Source of the DNA: Crocinitomicaceae bacterium
Lineage (GTDB): Bacteria > Bacteroidota > Bacteroidia > Flavobacteriales_D > Crocinitomicaceae
Length of the DNA stretch: 64,000 nucleotides
Reading direction: 5' to 3'
NCBI GenBank assembly: GCA_024643365.1
Contig: JAHENC010000006.1
Span: 62,001 to 126,000 of the forward strand
How positions within the stretch are numbered: the stretch's first letter is position 1; every line of letters starts with the position of its first letter. Positions 26,138 through 35,723 of this stretch are shown one piece after another. The translations under genes were made by a program, and so were the position numbers. The notes under the pieces were generated by a model that was not told the origin of the DNA, searched no databases, and saw nothing but the letters and a program-made list of their open reading frames with translations.

Positions 26138-28882
26138 ATTCACGTGTCCATCAATATTGATCGGACTTTCACCCTCTTTCTTGGAGTAAGAGATTTGGTA
26201 ATTATAAATTCCATCTGGACAAAGAACAAATTCCAAATGACCATCCCAACCAACAGTATGATTCGTTGATTCAAAAATCGTTTCTCCCCATCGATTATAT
26301 ACAGACAAACGGTAATTGATTGGTGTAAATCCAGTGGAGAAAACCGGAAGAAAAACGTTATTGTGCTCCTCGCCGTCAGGCGTAAATGAATTCGGTATAA
26401 ACAAAGCCACATTATCCTGAACAACAGCTGACAAGGTTAATGAATCCTTGCAGCCTAAATTTGTCGCACTCACCAATTGTATAGAGTATTGTCCTTCCAG
26501 GAAAGGCAAAGAATAATCAAATGAACTCTGATTATTGACAAAAGTAGCGCCTTGAATAGTCCACGTGTTTTGATTATTCCCCGGCGTCAAATTAAAAATG
26601 GTAATAATCGGCTCATCGATTTCGACTTGATCCGGATTTATATAAAAATTGGGTTGCGGAGTTGGATCAACAAAAACGGTTGCGCTAACTGGAATAGAAA
26701 TACAACCTAATGCATCTAAACCATAAACAGAGTAACTTGTCGTTAATGAAGGTGCAACCGAAATACTTCCATTTGGATTTTGAGGAACATCCCAAACATA
26801 TGTTAATGCACCATTGGCAATTAGCGTTACAGGAGTATTCACGCACACCATCGTATCTTGCACAGTGACAACAGGCAAAGGATTCACGGTCAACGTCAAT
26901 TGAACTAGGGAATCGCAACCAAACACGGATGGAATTATCACCGAATACTGTCCTGAAATTGTTAAATTCTGTCCATTAAAAACATACGTATCTCCATCAC
27001 AAATCGACGCTGAAATACTCGATGAATTTGGCTGAACTAAAGACAACTGCAAGGTGACAATGGAATCGCAACCGAGAAGATTCTGTAAAGTATCAACGTA
27101 AATTCCCGCTTGACTTATACTTTGACCATGAAAAGTATAGGTCGATCCCGCGCATATGGAATCAGCAAAACTTGAATAAACAGTTGGATTTTGAAATACC
27201 TCCATTGAATCCTGTTCTGTACAACCATTTGCATTTGTGGCAATGGCTGAATAGATTCCCGGAGAATTTACTTGAATGGAGCTTGAAGTGGCACTTGTAT
27301 TCCAACTGATGGAATTAAAACTACCTACCGATTGAACAATGACAGAATCCCCTTGACAAATGGTTATATCTGGACCAATTTGAAAAGGAAAAGTGCTAAG
27401 TCCAACGACAATCGAATCTCTCGATGTTGTACAACCACTTGGAACATCTACCCAATAAATACCCGGAGAATTGATGGTAATGGATGCAGTTGTCTGGCCA
27501 TTATTCCACAAGTATGAAGTAAAGGAACTTGTTGGTTGAAGGGTTATCGTTTGCCCTGAACAAATAGAAACATTTGGACCCAAGTTTGGCAAAACCGAAG
27601 CCGCTGGAACAGGATAATTAAACACTTGAATTCCCGCTGCACCACCAGCTGCTCCATGTGAAGTTCCCGCACAAGCCGGGCCAGTATGCAGAACCATTCC
27701 AGGATTACCACCTGCTAATAAATTAGTCACATTTACTGGAATTGCTCCTTGAAGGTAGCTGACCGCTCCACCGCCACCACCGCCACCAGGACCATGACAT
27801 GCAGATGACCACATAGTACTAAAGATATTACCTCCACTTCCACCGCGAAGATCAAGATTTATAGAGGAACTGGTGTTGTTACACATATAATGTATATAGC
27901 CACCCGCACCTCCGCCGCCTGCACCTTCGGAATCCGTATTTCCGATGACATTTGCACCACGTGCATCCACCGTGAAATTATTTCCATTAATGGTTGGAGA
28001 TGTTAAAAATACCATTCCACCTCCATTGGACCCTGCAGTTGCATTCAGTCCATTATCCTTATATCCACCACCTCCACCTCCGCCGAGGAAAGCTTTAAAA
28101 GTAGCGTAACTTGGCGCTTTTCCACCTAAGCCGTAAGAAACATTTAATTGGCATCCACCGTAAAATTCGTTTCCTCCTCGTCCACCGATTCCACCATTAC
28201 CACCACCACCAGCACCTGGATTACCAGAATTGGCTCCACCGCCACCATTAGCTAGTGGCGCGCGATTTGCATCCATGGTGACAGGAGGAATAGCAATCCC
28301 CTCCCCTTTTTTACCAGCATTTTGATTGGCGTAATTCGAATCACCACAAGCAAACCATCCTGTAAAGACAGCACCACCAACGAAGCCCTGTCCTGATACA
28401 TTTATATTAGCGTTGAACGTAATACTATTGGTTGCTTCAATGGCAACAATGCCACCAGTTGAACCATTCCATGGTTGAGCCGTCACATTTCCAGTGATGG
28501 TCACATTTGTGTATACAGGCACTCTAACCAACTGAACTTTTCCACTAACGGAATAGGTTTTACATAAGTTATTCGTAAATGTCACGGTATTTCCTGAAAT
28601 CGAACCAATATAGGTGAATTCAAAATTCCCAGCACTTCCCAAAAGAGTAATTGTACCAAATGCCGAGGTATTTGTAGTAGTTATAGTCGCACCCTTCATT
28701 TGAATGATCAATACCTTATCCCCAACTTGAAAGGGTCCAATATTTGACAATGTTGCGGTATTAGGAGTCACTGCGCTTACGGCAGCATAAGAATTAACGA
28801 TTCCAAAAATATTCTGCGAAAAACTAAATTCATTTATTCCTAGAAAGAAAAAGAAAGAAAAAAGTACTAAAAATCGCTTCAT
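26126..28882 (-). CDS. Giant glycine-rich surface protein with T9SS type B (gliding-motility) C-terminal domain
   Basis: A 918-residue exported protein. A signal peptide (FLVLFSFFFFLGINEFSFSQ) is followed by a beta-rich domain to about residue 190, then a Gly-rich zone to about residue 440 with runs of 5-7 glycines (for example GGGGGGG beside YKDN and AVSY). Next come Ig/PKD-like segments, including two paired-cysteine repeats of the form C.G..Y.F.GQ....G.Y......GCDS, shared with the adjacent protein. The last ~90 residues (LFIPNSFTPDGEEHNN, NRWGETIFES, WDG, CPDGIYNYQI) are the CHU_C/type B signal for the type IX secretion system. It is likely a cell-surface adhesin or filament. It lies 15 bases downstream of its neighbour in one operon. 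Confidence 0.9.
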   Translation of the reverse strand: MKRFLVLFSFFFFLGINEFSFSQNIFGIVNSYAAVSAVTPNTATLSNIGPFQVGDKVLIIQMKGATITTTNTSAFGTITLLGSAGNFEFTYIGSISGNTVTFTNNLCKTYSVSGKVQLVRVPVYTNVTITGNVTAQPWNGSTGGIVAIEATNSITFNANINVSGQGFVGGAVFTGWFACGDSNYANQNAGKKGEGIAIPPVTMDANRAPLANGGGGANSGNPGAGGGGNGGIGGRGGNEFYGGCQLNVSYGLGGKAPSYATFKAFLGGGGGGGYKDNGLNATAGSNGGGMVFLTSPTINGNNFTVDARGANVIGNTDSEGAGGGGAGGYIHYMCNNTSSSINLDLRGGSGGNIFSTMWSSACHGPGGGGGGGAVSYLQGAIPVNVTNLLAGGNPGMVLHTGPACAGTSHGAAGGAAGIQVFNYPVPAASVLPNLGPNVSICSGQTITLQPTSSFTSYLWNNGQTTASITINSPGIYWVDVPSGCTTSRDSIVVGLSTFPFQIGPDITICQGDSVIVQSVGSFNSISWNTSATSSSIQVNSPGIYSAIATNANGCTEQDSMEVFQNPTVYSSFADSICAGSTYTFHGQSISQAGIYVDTLQNLLGCDSIVTLQLSLVQPNSSSISASICDGDTYVFNGQNLTISGQYSVIIPSVFGCDSLVQLTLTVNPLPVVTVQDTMVCVNTPVTLIANGALTYVWDVPQNPNGSISVAPSLTTSYSVYGLDALGCISIPVSATVFVDPTPQPNFYINPDQVEIDEPIITIFNLTPGNNQNTWTIQGATFVNNQSSFDYSLPFLEGQYSIQLVSATNLGCKDSLTLSAVVQDNVALFIPNSFTPDGEEHNNVFLPVFSTGFTPINYRLSVYNRWGETIFESTNHTVGWDGHLEFVLCPDGIYNYQISYSKKEGESPINIDGHVNLLR

Positions 28883-28897
28883 ATTATCTTTTTCGCA

Positions 28898-31663
28898 TTA
28901 TTTCAGCAGGTTTACATGTCCAAAAACAGATTTTAATTCCCCTGTTGAACTTACTTTGAACTGTATGTTATAAGCATACATTCCTTCCCCGCATTTCACA
29001 AAGTTATAATATCCATCCCAACCAATCTCCGGATTTTGAGAAGAAAATATTAACTCACCCCAACGATTATAAACATCAAACTGATAACTTCCTGGAATAA
29101 ACCCTGAAGTGAAAACAGGAGAAAATGTATTATTGTGCTCATCACCATCAGGAGTAAAAGCATTTGGAACATAATACAAGACATCCCCTTTCACTTGGAT
29201 AATTTGCGTTATCGAATCCAGGCAACCATATTGACTTTCCACTAGTAACTCAACCGTGTAATTGCCTTCATCGAATGGATACTGATACTCAAAAGTTGAA
29301 TTTGACTCTTCCAAAATGATTCCATCACCAAAATTCCATGTGGAAATTAACTGTCCAGAAGATAAATTCGTAAACGTCACATTTGGTGAGTCACTCGTTA
29401 AAAGAAAGGGCTCAGCACCAATACTTGCAACTGGATTTGGATGAACTGTTAACACGGAAACAGCAGTATCCGTACAGTTAAATTGATTGAATCCAATCAC
29501 TTGATACGATGTAGTTATGTTTGGACTCACATAAACTTGTGTTCCCAGAAGATTTGCAGGATTCCATGTGTATGTGTCAGCACCAGATACTGTCATAGAA
29601 GCTATCTGACCAACACAAATTTCTTGATCTGGAGTAAAAATCAAATCGGGTTTCGGGTAAAGGGTGAAATTGGTCTGAATGGAATCAACACAACCTTGAG
29701 CTGTGTATCCAATCACATTAAATACGCCGGAAGCAGTTGGGAAAATCGATTGACTATTGGTTGTTGTAGAAGTAACTCCTGGGCCACTCCAAGAATATGT
29801 GGACGCACCAGAAGCTGTTAATGTTAAATTTTCATTCGGGCATAATGCTTGAGCGGAAGCTACTAATCCCATGATTGGAAGTGGATTCACTGTTAAATCA
29901 AGCGAATCTAGATGTGTACATCCGTAATTATTCGTTGCTAATAAAAAGAATTCATTTGAAACGGTTGGATTCCATGTCATACTTCCTGTACTGGTCGGAA
30001 CAGCCATTTGAGGTGTCCAAGCATAAGTGTATGTTCCACCTACTCCTTGAGGAGCCAAAGTTAATGCACCTCCAATACAAATGGTAGAATCCAAAAGTGA
30101 AAAAACAGGTTCTGTAGAAATAACGATATTTAAATTCACAATGGAGTCACAGCTATAGATACTCGATAAGGTATCCACATAAATTCCAGTTTGTGTGATT
30201 GATTGACCGTTGAAATTATAAGGTCCGCCATCACACAAGGTGTCGGTAATATTGGTAATGTACTTTGGATAAATTGTTACTTGAACTTGATCGGTGGCTT
30301 GGCAAAAATTTGGATTAGATGCCGAACTAGAAGTCATGGTATAGGTTTGTACGATTGGGACGCCTGTCGTATTTACCGCCGAAATAGTAGGATTCGAAAT
30401 GTTAGAAGCAGATAAATTCGTTCCAGGTGACCATGTATAATTGTAACCAGCAATGGGAGACACACCAAGATTTCCGACTTCATCTGAACATATGGAAATG
30501 TCTTGCCCCGCATTGGCTTGAGCCGTTCCTATGGTTAAATTCAGTGTTATGATTGAATCACAACTATGAATGGTATTTAGCGTATCGTAGTAGGTTCCGG
30601 ACTGCGTGAGTGACTGTCCATTAAATACATATGGACCTCCGTTACAAATTGTTTGGGCAACTGTTTGATTAAATTGAGGATAGATGGTTACATTGATTTG
30701 ATCCGTTGTTGGGCAAAGTCCAGGATTGCTTGCTAAAGTTGTTGTTACCGTATAGGTTTGGGTAATTGGGGCGCCGGTTGTATTTGGTAATGTCACAATT
30801 GGATTTGCAGCTGTTGTGGAAGAAAGTCCAATAGATGGAGACCATGAATATACGTTTAATGGATTCGGAGTCGCTCCGATTGCTACACCGGTTGACGAGC
30901 AAGTCGTCGCATCAATACCCGCATTCGAAACTGCTTGATTGGTATAAATCGTGACATTTCGAATCGAATGCAAATCATACAAAGCACCTGTACTAGCAGT
31001 AAACCCAACATATCCTGTAAAATTAACAGGAGATGTTGCCTGTAAAAGTTGAACGTTATTGACTAAAACAGTTACCAATCCATTGTTGTATATGATTTTT
31101 ACCGGTTGATAATTGGTGTTGCGTAAATAATTTAAGGATCCACCTGAATTCTGAATCTTCGGAGTTGCTGGTATACATTCGTTGTATCCTATCCCATTGA
31201 AAATCTGAATTTCTGGATTTGTTCCTCCTTGACTACAATTATCATAGGTATCAATTACGACCTTAAGTCCATTAGCTGTTCCCGGAATTCCAACTCCACC
31301 CCCACTTACAAATCCAGTTGGAGGAACGCTTAAAAAGCAAAAGGCTAAACCATCTGCCGCATTCCCGCCGGCAATTCGGTATTCAAATTCAACTGTCCAT
31401 GTTTGACAAGCAGAAAGATTAATCGGCGTATTGTAAAAAACACCACCGGACTGTCCCGTGGTATTATTGGTAAGAAGCATTTCATTATTGAAAGCATCTA
31501 CATCACCAGGTGTATCTCCAATATGAGCGTTACCTGTTAAATTCCAACCTGTTGTGATCATATTTGGAGATCCAGTTAGTTGTCCAAATACATACGTTTG
31601 AGCCCAATTATTTGTTGAAATCAACAGACAAGAAAGGGATAAGAAAATCGTTTTTATCAGCAT
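28898..31663 (-). CDS. Surface protein with L-type lectin-like domain and T9SS type B C-terminal domain
   Basis: A 921-residue exported protein. After a signal peptide (TIFLSLSCLLISTNNWAQ), residues ~22-240 form a legume-lectin-like beta sandwich with a GLAFCFLSVPPTGFVSGGG core and a VVIDTYDNC strand, suggesting carbohydrate binding. Ig-like segments follow, with two paired-cysteine repeats (ICNGGPYVFNGQ...SCDSI and LCDGGPYNFNGQ...SCDSI) and nearly identical TxADQ-type sections in between. The C-terminal ~90 residues (VPNAFTPDGDEHNN, NRWGELIFSS, WDGYYN) are a type B sorting domain, highly similar to that of the next gene. It probably acts in surface adhesion. No TAnnTTTG box is seen upstream. 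Confidence 0.9.
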   Translation of the reverse strand: MLIKTIFLSLSCLLISTNNWAQTYVFGQLTGSPNMITTGWNLTGNAHIGDTPGDVDAFNNEMLLTNNTTGQSGGVFYNTPINLSACQTWTVEFEYRIAGGNAADGLAFCFLSVPPTGFVSGGGVGIPGTANGLKVVIDTYDNCSQGGTNPEIQIFNGIGYNECIPATPKIQNSGGSLNYLRNTNYQPVKIIYNNGLVTVLVNNVQLLQATSPVNFTGYVGFTASTGALYDLHSIRNVTIYTNQAVSNAGIDATTCSSTGVAIGATPNPLNVYSWSPSIGLSSTTAANPIVTLPNTTGAPITQTYTVTTTLASNPGLCPTTDQINVTIYPQFNQTVAQTICNGGPYVFNGQSLTQSGTYYDTLNTIHSCDSIITLNLTIGTAQANAGQDISICSDEVGNLGVSPIAGYNYTWSPGTNLSASNISNPTISAVNTTGVPIVQTYTMTSSSASNPNFCQATDQVQVTIYPKYITNITDTLCDGGPYNFNGQSITQTGIYVDTLSSIYSCDSIVNLNIVISTEPVFSLLDSTICIGGALTLAPQGVGGTYTYAWTPQMAVPTSTGSMTWNPTVSNEFFLLATNNYGCTHLDSLDLTVNPLPIMGLVASAQALCPNENLTLTASGASTYSWSGPGVTSTTTNSQSIFPTASGVFNVIGYTAQGCVDSIQTNFTLYPKPDLIFTPDQEICVGQIASMTVSGADTYTWNPANLLGTQVYVSPNITTSYQVIGFNQFNCTDTAVSVLTVHPNPVASIGAEPFLLTSDSPNVTFTNLSSGQLISTWNFGDGIILEESNSTFEYQYPFDEGNYTVELLVESQYGCLDSITQIIQVKGDVLYYVPNAFTPDGDEHNNTFSPVFTSGFIPGSYQFDVYNRWGELIFSSQNPEIGWDGYYNFVKCGEGMYAYNIQFKVSSTGELKSVFGHVNLLK

Positions 31664-31715
31664 CGACTAAAAGACGTTATAAACATTAAATAGTTGCTAA
31701 ATTTAAGTAAATTTA

Positions 31716-31746
31716 TTGTGCTTATCAATTACTTAGTGTATTTTTG
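31716..31746 (+). promoter_or_regulatory. Promoter of zwf-pgl-edd
   Basis: TTG at 31716-31718, a 20-base spacer and TATTTTTG at 31739-31746 match the Bacteroidota -33/-7 pair. The final TTG of the box is in frame with zwf, but as part of the promoter it should not be the start codon; ATG 31771 follows 24 bases later. Confidence 0.7.
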
Positions 31747-31770
31747 ACACAAACTAATGCTGTTCTAAGA

Positions 31771-33261
31771 ATGAATGCAAACAACAAAAAAACCAATTTA
31801 AATACAGAACGTTTTCAATCGTTTAATATTGTGGTGTTCGGTGGAGATGGTGATTTAGCAATCCGAAAAATCTATCCAGCACTATTTCACAGAGAGCTTG
31901 ATGGTCAAATAAATATAGACTATAACATCGTTGGAATCACACGAAAAGATCCAGATGAAAAAGATTTTTTCGATAAGTTGATTCCATTTTTAGAAACAAG
32001 TGATCACCACCGCTACAATCGAAATGAAATTGAAAAATTCATTACAAAAATTAAGCTAATTAAGGTTGCGGACGCTACTTTGGAAGATTATTCGGAATTA
32101 AATTTCTTTCTGAAGCAATTTCCCAAATATCAAAACATCTATTACTTTTCAACTCCTTCTTCTGCTTTTGGACCTATCGCACGCACACTCAAAGCATGTG
32201 ATCTCGTTAATGAATCGAGCAAGGTGGTAATTGAAAAACCGCTAGGTTATAGCTTGGAATCTTCAAATGCCATCAACGATGAAATTACCCAAGCCTTTGA
32301 TGAACATCAAATTTATCGAATCGATCACTACCTAGGAAAAGAAACCGTTCAAAATTTAATGGTCTTGCGTTTTGCGAATAATTTATTCGAACGCGCATGG
32401 AATGCAGAAAACATTGACAGCATTCAAATTACCGTAGCGGAGAGCCTAGGTGTTGAAAAGCGTGCCTCTTATTATGACAATTCAGGCGCTTTATTAGACA
32501 TGGTTCAGAATCACTTGCTTCAATTGCTTTGTTTAGTTGCCATGGAGCCACCAGTTTCTCTAGAGGCAGATGAAGTCCGAAATGAGAAACTAAAAGTGCT
32601 ACGTGCCTTACGTCCACTCAACAAAAAAACAGTTCAAACGGATACCGTTAAAGGACAATATTCACGAGGTAAAATTAATGGTGATCAAGTAAGTTCTTAT
32701 TTGGAGGATATCGAAAAATACGAATCCAAAACCGAGACTTTTGTTGCTATGAAAGCTTATGTTGATAATTGGAGATGGAAAAATGTTCCTTTCTATTTAA
32801 GAACAGGAAAACGAATGATCAAGCGATATTCAGAAATCGTCATCAACTTTAAAGAGGTTCGTCACAACATCTTTCCTTCAAAGGAAAAATTGAACAACAA
32901 TAAATTAATTATTCGCCTTCAACCAGAGGAACGTATTGAATTAATTCAAATGACAAAAATCCCTGGTCCAGGTGGATACCGTTACAAGCCCATCGCTTTG
33001 AAATTAGATTACATCGATTCGTTTAAAGAACGTTTCCCAGATGCATACGAGCGATTAATTATTGACGTGATTCGTGGAAATCAAACGCTCTTTATGCGTC
33101 AAGATGAACTACAGGCAGCATGGACTTACATTGAATCAATTACCAATTCTTGGAAATCGAGCAATATGTCGAATGTTCTTTACGAAGCTGGAACATGGGG
33201 TCCTGGTGATTTGATTTTAGATGAAAATGAATCTTGGATAACAAAGTCATGGAGAGATTAA
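31771..33261 (+). CDS. zwf: Glucose-6-phosphate 1-dehydrogenase
   Basis: A 496-residue cytosolic enzyme oxidising glucose 6-phosphate with NADP+ (or NAD+) to 6-phosphogluconolactone. The coenzyme-binding loop is FGGDGDLAIRKIYPALF (residues 23-39; GASGDLA in most homologues) and the active-site signature RIDHYLGK is at 183-190. IEKPLGYSLESS and FYLRTGKRM are also in place. It heads a three-gene operon with pgl and edd. A TTG at 31744 would add nine residues, but lies inside the promoter box, so ATG 31771 is chosen. Confidence 0.97.
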   Translation: MNANNKKTNLNTERFQSFNIVVFGGDGDLAIRKIYPALFHRELDGQINIDYNIVGITRKDPDEKDFFDKLIPFLETSDHHRYNRNEIEKFITKIKLIKVADATLEDYSELNFFLKQFPKYQNIYYFSTPSSAFGPIARTLKACDLVNESSKVVIEKPLGYSLESSNAINDEITQAFDEHQIYRIDHYLGKETVQNLMVLRFANNLFERAWNAENIDSIQITVAESLGVEKRASYYDNSGALLDMVQNHLLQLLCLVAMEPPVSLEADEVRNEKLKVLRALRPLNKKTVQTDTVKGQYSRGKINGDQVSSYLEDIEKYESKTETFVAMKAYVDNWRWKNVPFYLRTGKRMIKRYSEIVINFKEVRHNIFPSKEKLNNNKLIIRLQPEERIELIQMTKIPGPGGYRYKPIALKLDYIDSFKERFPDAYERLIIDVIRGNQTLFMRQDELQAAWTYIESITNSWKSSNMSNVLYEAGTWGPGDLILDENESWITKSWRD

Positions 33262-33920
33262 TTTCATTCGAATCCAAAGCACTACTTGAGGTTGAATTAG
33301 CAAGTAAAATTGCAGCTATTTTACGAGTAGAGATTGAAGAAAAAGGAACAGCGACTATTTTGCTTTCGGGCGGAAGTACACCAAAGAATTTATATCATAA
33401 ATTAGGTGCAATAGACTTGGATTGGTCAAAAGTGCATGTTGGACTGGTTGATGAACGTTTTGTCCCTCAGGATAGTCCGTTTTCAAACGAAACACTTATT
33501 CGAGAAAGTTTGATGCAAAACGAAGCGACTATCGCGATGATGCATCCAATGGTCATCAATACAGCTGACTACGTTGAAAACTTGAAGCTTGCGACGGAAG
33601 AAAATCGGGTGTTTGAAAACCCAGATGTCATTGTACTTGGCATGGGTGATGACGGACATACTGCATCTTTATTCCCAAATGACACTTCTTCTGAAGATGC
33701 AACTCAATCAAATAACTTGTTAGCGAATACCAACGCTCCAAACGAACCAACTCAACGCATCACATTCTGTGGCCCTGTTTTAAAGAAAGGGAAACACAAC
33801 TTTTTAATGATCTCAGGCGCACGCAAGCTAGAAGTTCTCACTGAAAGCAACGAGAGAAATCACCCCATACATCATTTTATTCCCTTTTTAGAAGGTATTT
33901 ACTACACTGAAAATTCTTAA
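33249..33920 (+). CDS. pgl: 6-phosphogluconolactonase
   Basis: A 223-residue enzyme hydrolysing 6-phosphogluconolactone to 6-phosphogluconate. The NagB/SugE-like fold is marked by ATILLSGGSTPKNLYHKL near the N-terminus, VGLVDERFVP and VIVLGMGDDGHTASLFP, where D and H of the last motif are catalytic. It overlaps the end of zwf by 13 nt. A TTG at 33234 would give five more residues, but ATG 33249 (MERLISFESKALL) is the better start. edd follows after 3 bases. Confidence 0.95.
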   Translation: MERLISFESKALLEVELASKIAAILRVEIEEKGTATILLSGGSTPKNLYHKLGAIDLDWSKVHVGLVDERFVPQDSPFSNETLIRESLMQNEATIAMMHPMVINTADYVENLKLATEENRVFENPDVIVLGMGDDGHTASLFPNDTSSEDATQSNNLLANTNAPNEPTQRITFCGPVLKKGKHNFLMISGARKLEVLTESNERNHPIHHFIPFLEGIYYTENS

Positions 33921-33923
33921 ACT

Positions 33924-35723
33924 ATGAATGCGAAAGTTTTAGAGATTACCCAACGAATTATTGAAAGAAGCCGCGAAAGCAGAGCTACTTATTTGACACA
34001 AATGAAAAGTGCACATCAAGAAGGTGTCACGCGTCAAGCAATGAGTTGTGGAAATCTTGCGCATGCTTTTGCGGCATGCGGCACTCACGACAAAACTGAA
34101 TTAGCACAAAATCGTTTACCGAATTTAGGAGTAATCACCGCATATAACGATATGCTTTCTGCACATAAGGTGTATGAAGATTATCCAAAAAACATTCGTC
34201 TTTACGCGAACAAACACCATGGAATCGCGCAAGTTGCAGGAGCTGTTCCAGCGATGTGTGACGGTGTTACCCAAGGACAACCAGGAATGGAACTTTCCTT
34301 GTATTCTAGAGATGTGATTGCCATGTCAACCGCTATTGGGTTGTCGCATAATATGTTTGACGCCACACTTTGTCTGGGAATCTGCGATAAAATTGTTCCA
34401 GGACTCATGATGGGCGCATTGCGTTTCGGACATTTACCAACGGTATTTCTTCCGGGCGGTCCTATGCCAACTGGAATTAGCAACGATGAAAAAGGTCGCA
34501 TACGTCAATTGTTTGCCGAAGGAAAAATTGGACGAGAGGAATTACTTAAAGGAGAATCTGATTCCTACCATTCGCCAGGAACATGTACATTTTATGGTAC
34601 TGCCAACAGTAATCAAATGTTGATGGAAATCATGGGCATGCAGTTACCAGGTTCTAGCTTTGTGAATCCAGGAACTGAGTTACGCGATTTATTGAACGAA
34701 GAAGCAGTAAAAGTTGCCATCGAAAATACATCCATCGGATTTGAACGATCTATTGCAAACATTATTGATGAGAAAGTTATTGTAAATGGCATCATCGGAT
34801 TATTAGCAACTGGCGGATCCACTAACCACACTATTCACCTAATCGCAATTGCCAGAGCTGCTGGAATCATTATCAATTGGGATGATATGTCAGATCTTTC
34901 CGATGTTGTTCCATTGTTAACAAGAATGTATCCTAACGGGGCTGCGGATGTAAACCATTTCCATGCTGCAGGTGGAATGGGATTTGTGATTCGCACGCTT
35001 TTGGAACATGGAATTTTACATGAAGATGTGTATACAATTCTTGGAAAAGGATTGAATAAATACAAACAAGAACCAAGAATTGAAAACCATGAATTAATTT
35101 GGGTCGATGGCGCAAGTAAAAGTTTAAATGAATCCATCATACGTGCTGTCAATGAGCCATTTTCACTTGATGGCGGAATTAAAATCCTAAAAGGAAACAT
35201 GGGTAGATCTGTCATTAAAACAGCTGCTGTATCCGATGATCAACGCGTTATTGAAGCCCCAGCGATTGTTTTTCATGAGCAAAGTGATTTGATCAAAGCC
35301 TTTAAAAACGGAGAATTGGAAAAAGATTTCATCGCTGTACTTCCGTTCCAAGGCCCAAAACATAATGGAATGCCGGAATTACATCAATTGACTCCAACCT
35401 TAACGATTTTACAGAAAAAAGGATTTAAAGTGGCTTTGGTAACGGATGGAAGAATGTCAGGTGCCTCGGGAAAGGTTCCCGCAGCAATTCACCTTACGCC
35501 AGAAGCTAAAGATGGAGGTATGATTTCGAAAATTCGAACAGGAGATCTCATTCGCTTAGACTCTCATAACGGTGAATTAACCGTTCTTAATCAAGTAGAA
35601 GTGGAAGCAAGAGAAGCGACTTATATTTCAAACGATGATACCTTTGCTTTCGGAAGAGAACTATTCGCTAACGTTCGAAAAATGGTCACAAAAAGCGAAG
35701 AAGGAGCAAGTTTCCTTTTTTAA
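33924..35723 (+). CDS. edd: Phosphogluconate dehydratase (Entner-Doudoroff)
   Basis: A 599-residue iron-sulfur dehydratase of the IlvD/Edd family converting 6-phosphogluconate to 2-keto-3-deoxy-6-phosphogluconate. Assignment to Edd rather than IlvD rests on its length, its place in zwf-pgl-edd and segments such as GVITAYNDMLSAHKVYEDYP. The cysteines expected to hold the cluster are seen in PAMCDGVTQG and LCLGICDKIVPG. DGRMSGASGKVPAAIHLTPEA near the C-terminus is typical. The next pathway enzyme, KDPG aldolase (eda), is not in the window; the gene is followed by the convergent TerC-type gene with no gap. Confidence 0.95.
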   Translation: MNAKVLEITQRIIERSRESRATYLTQMKSAHQEGVTRQAMSCGNLAHAFAACGTHDKTELAQNRLPNLGVITAYNDMLSAHKVYEDYPKNIRLYANKHHGIAQVAGAVPAMCDGVTQGQPGMELSLYSRDVIAMSTAIGLSHNMFDATLCLGICDKIVPGLMMGALRFGHLPTVFLPGGPMPTGISNDEKGRIRQLFAEGKIGREELLKGESDSYHSPGTCTFYGTANSNQMLMEIMGMQLPGSSFVNPGTELRDLLNEEAVKVAIENTSIGFERSIANIIDEKVIVNGIIGLLATGGSTNHTIHLIAIARAAGIIINWDDMSDLSDVVPLLTRMYPNGAADVNHFHAAGGMGFVIRTLLEHGILHEDVYTILGKGLNKYKQEPRIENHELIWVDGASKSLNESIIRAVNEPFSLDGGIKILKGNMGRSVIKTAAVSDDQRVIEAPAIVFHEQSDLIKAFKNGELEKDFIAVLPFQGPKHNGMPELHQLTPTLTILQKKGFKVALVTDGRMSGASGKVPAAIHLTPEAKDGGMISKIRTGDLIRLDSHNGELTVLNQVEVEAREATYISNDDTFAFGRELFANVRKMVTKSEEGASFLF

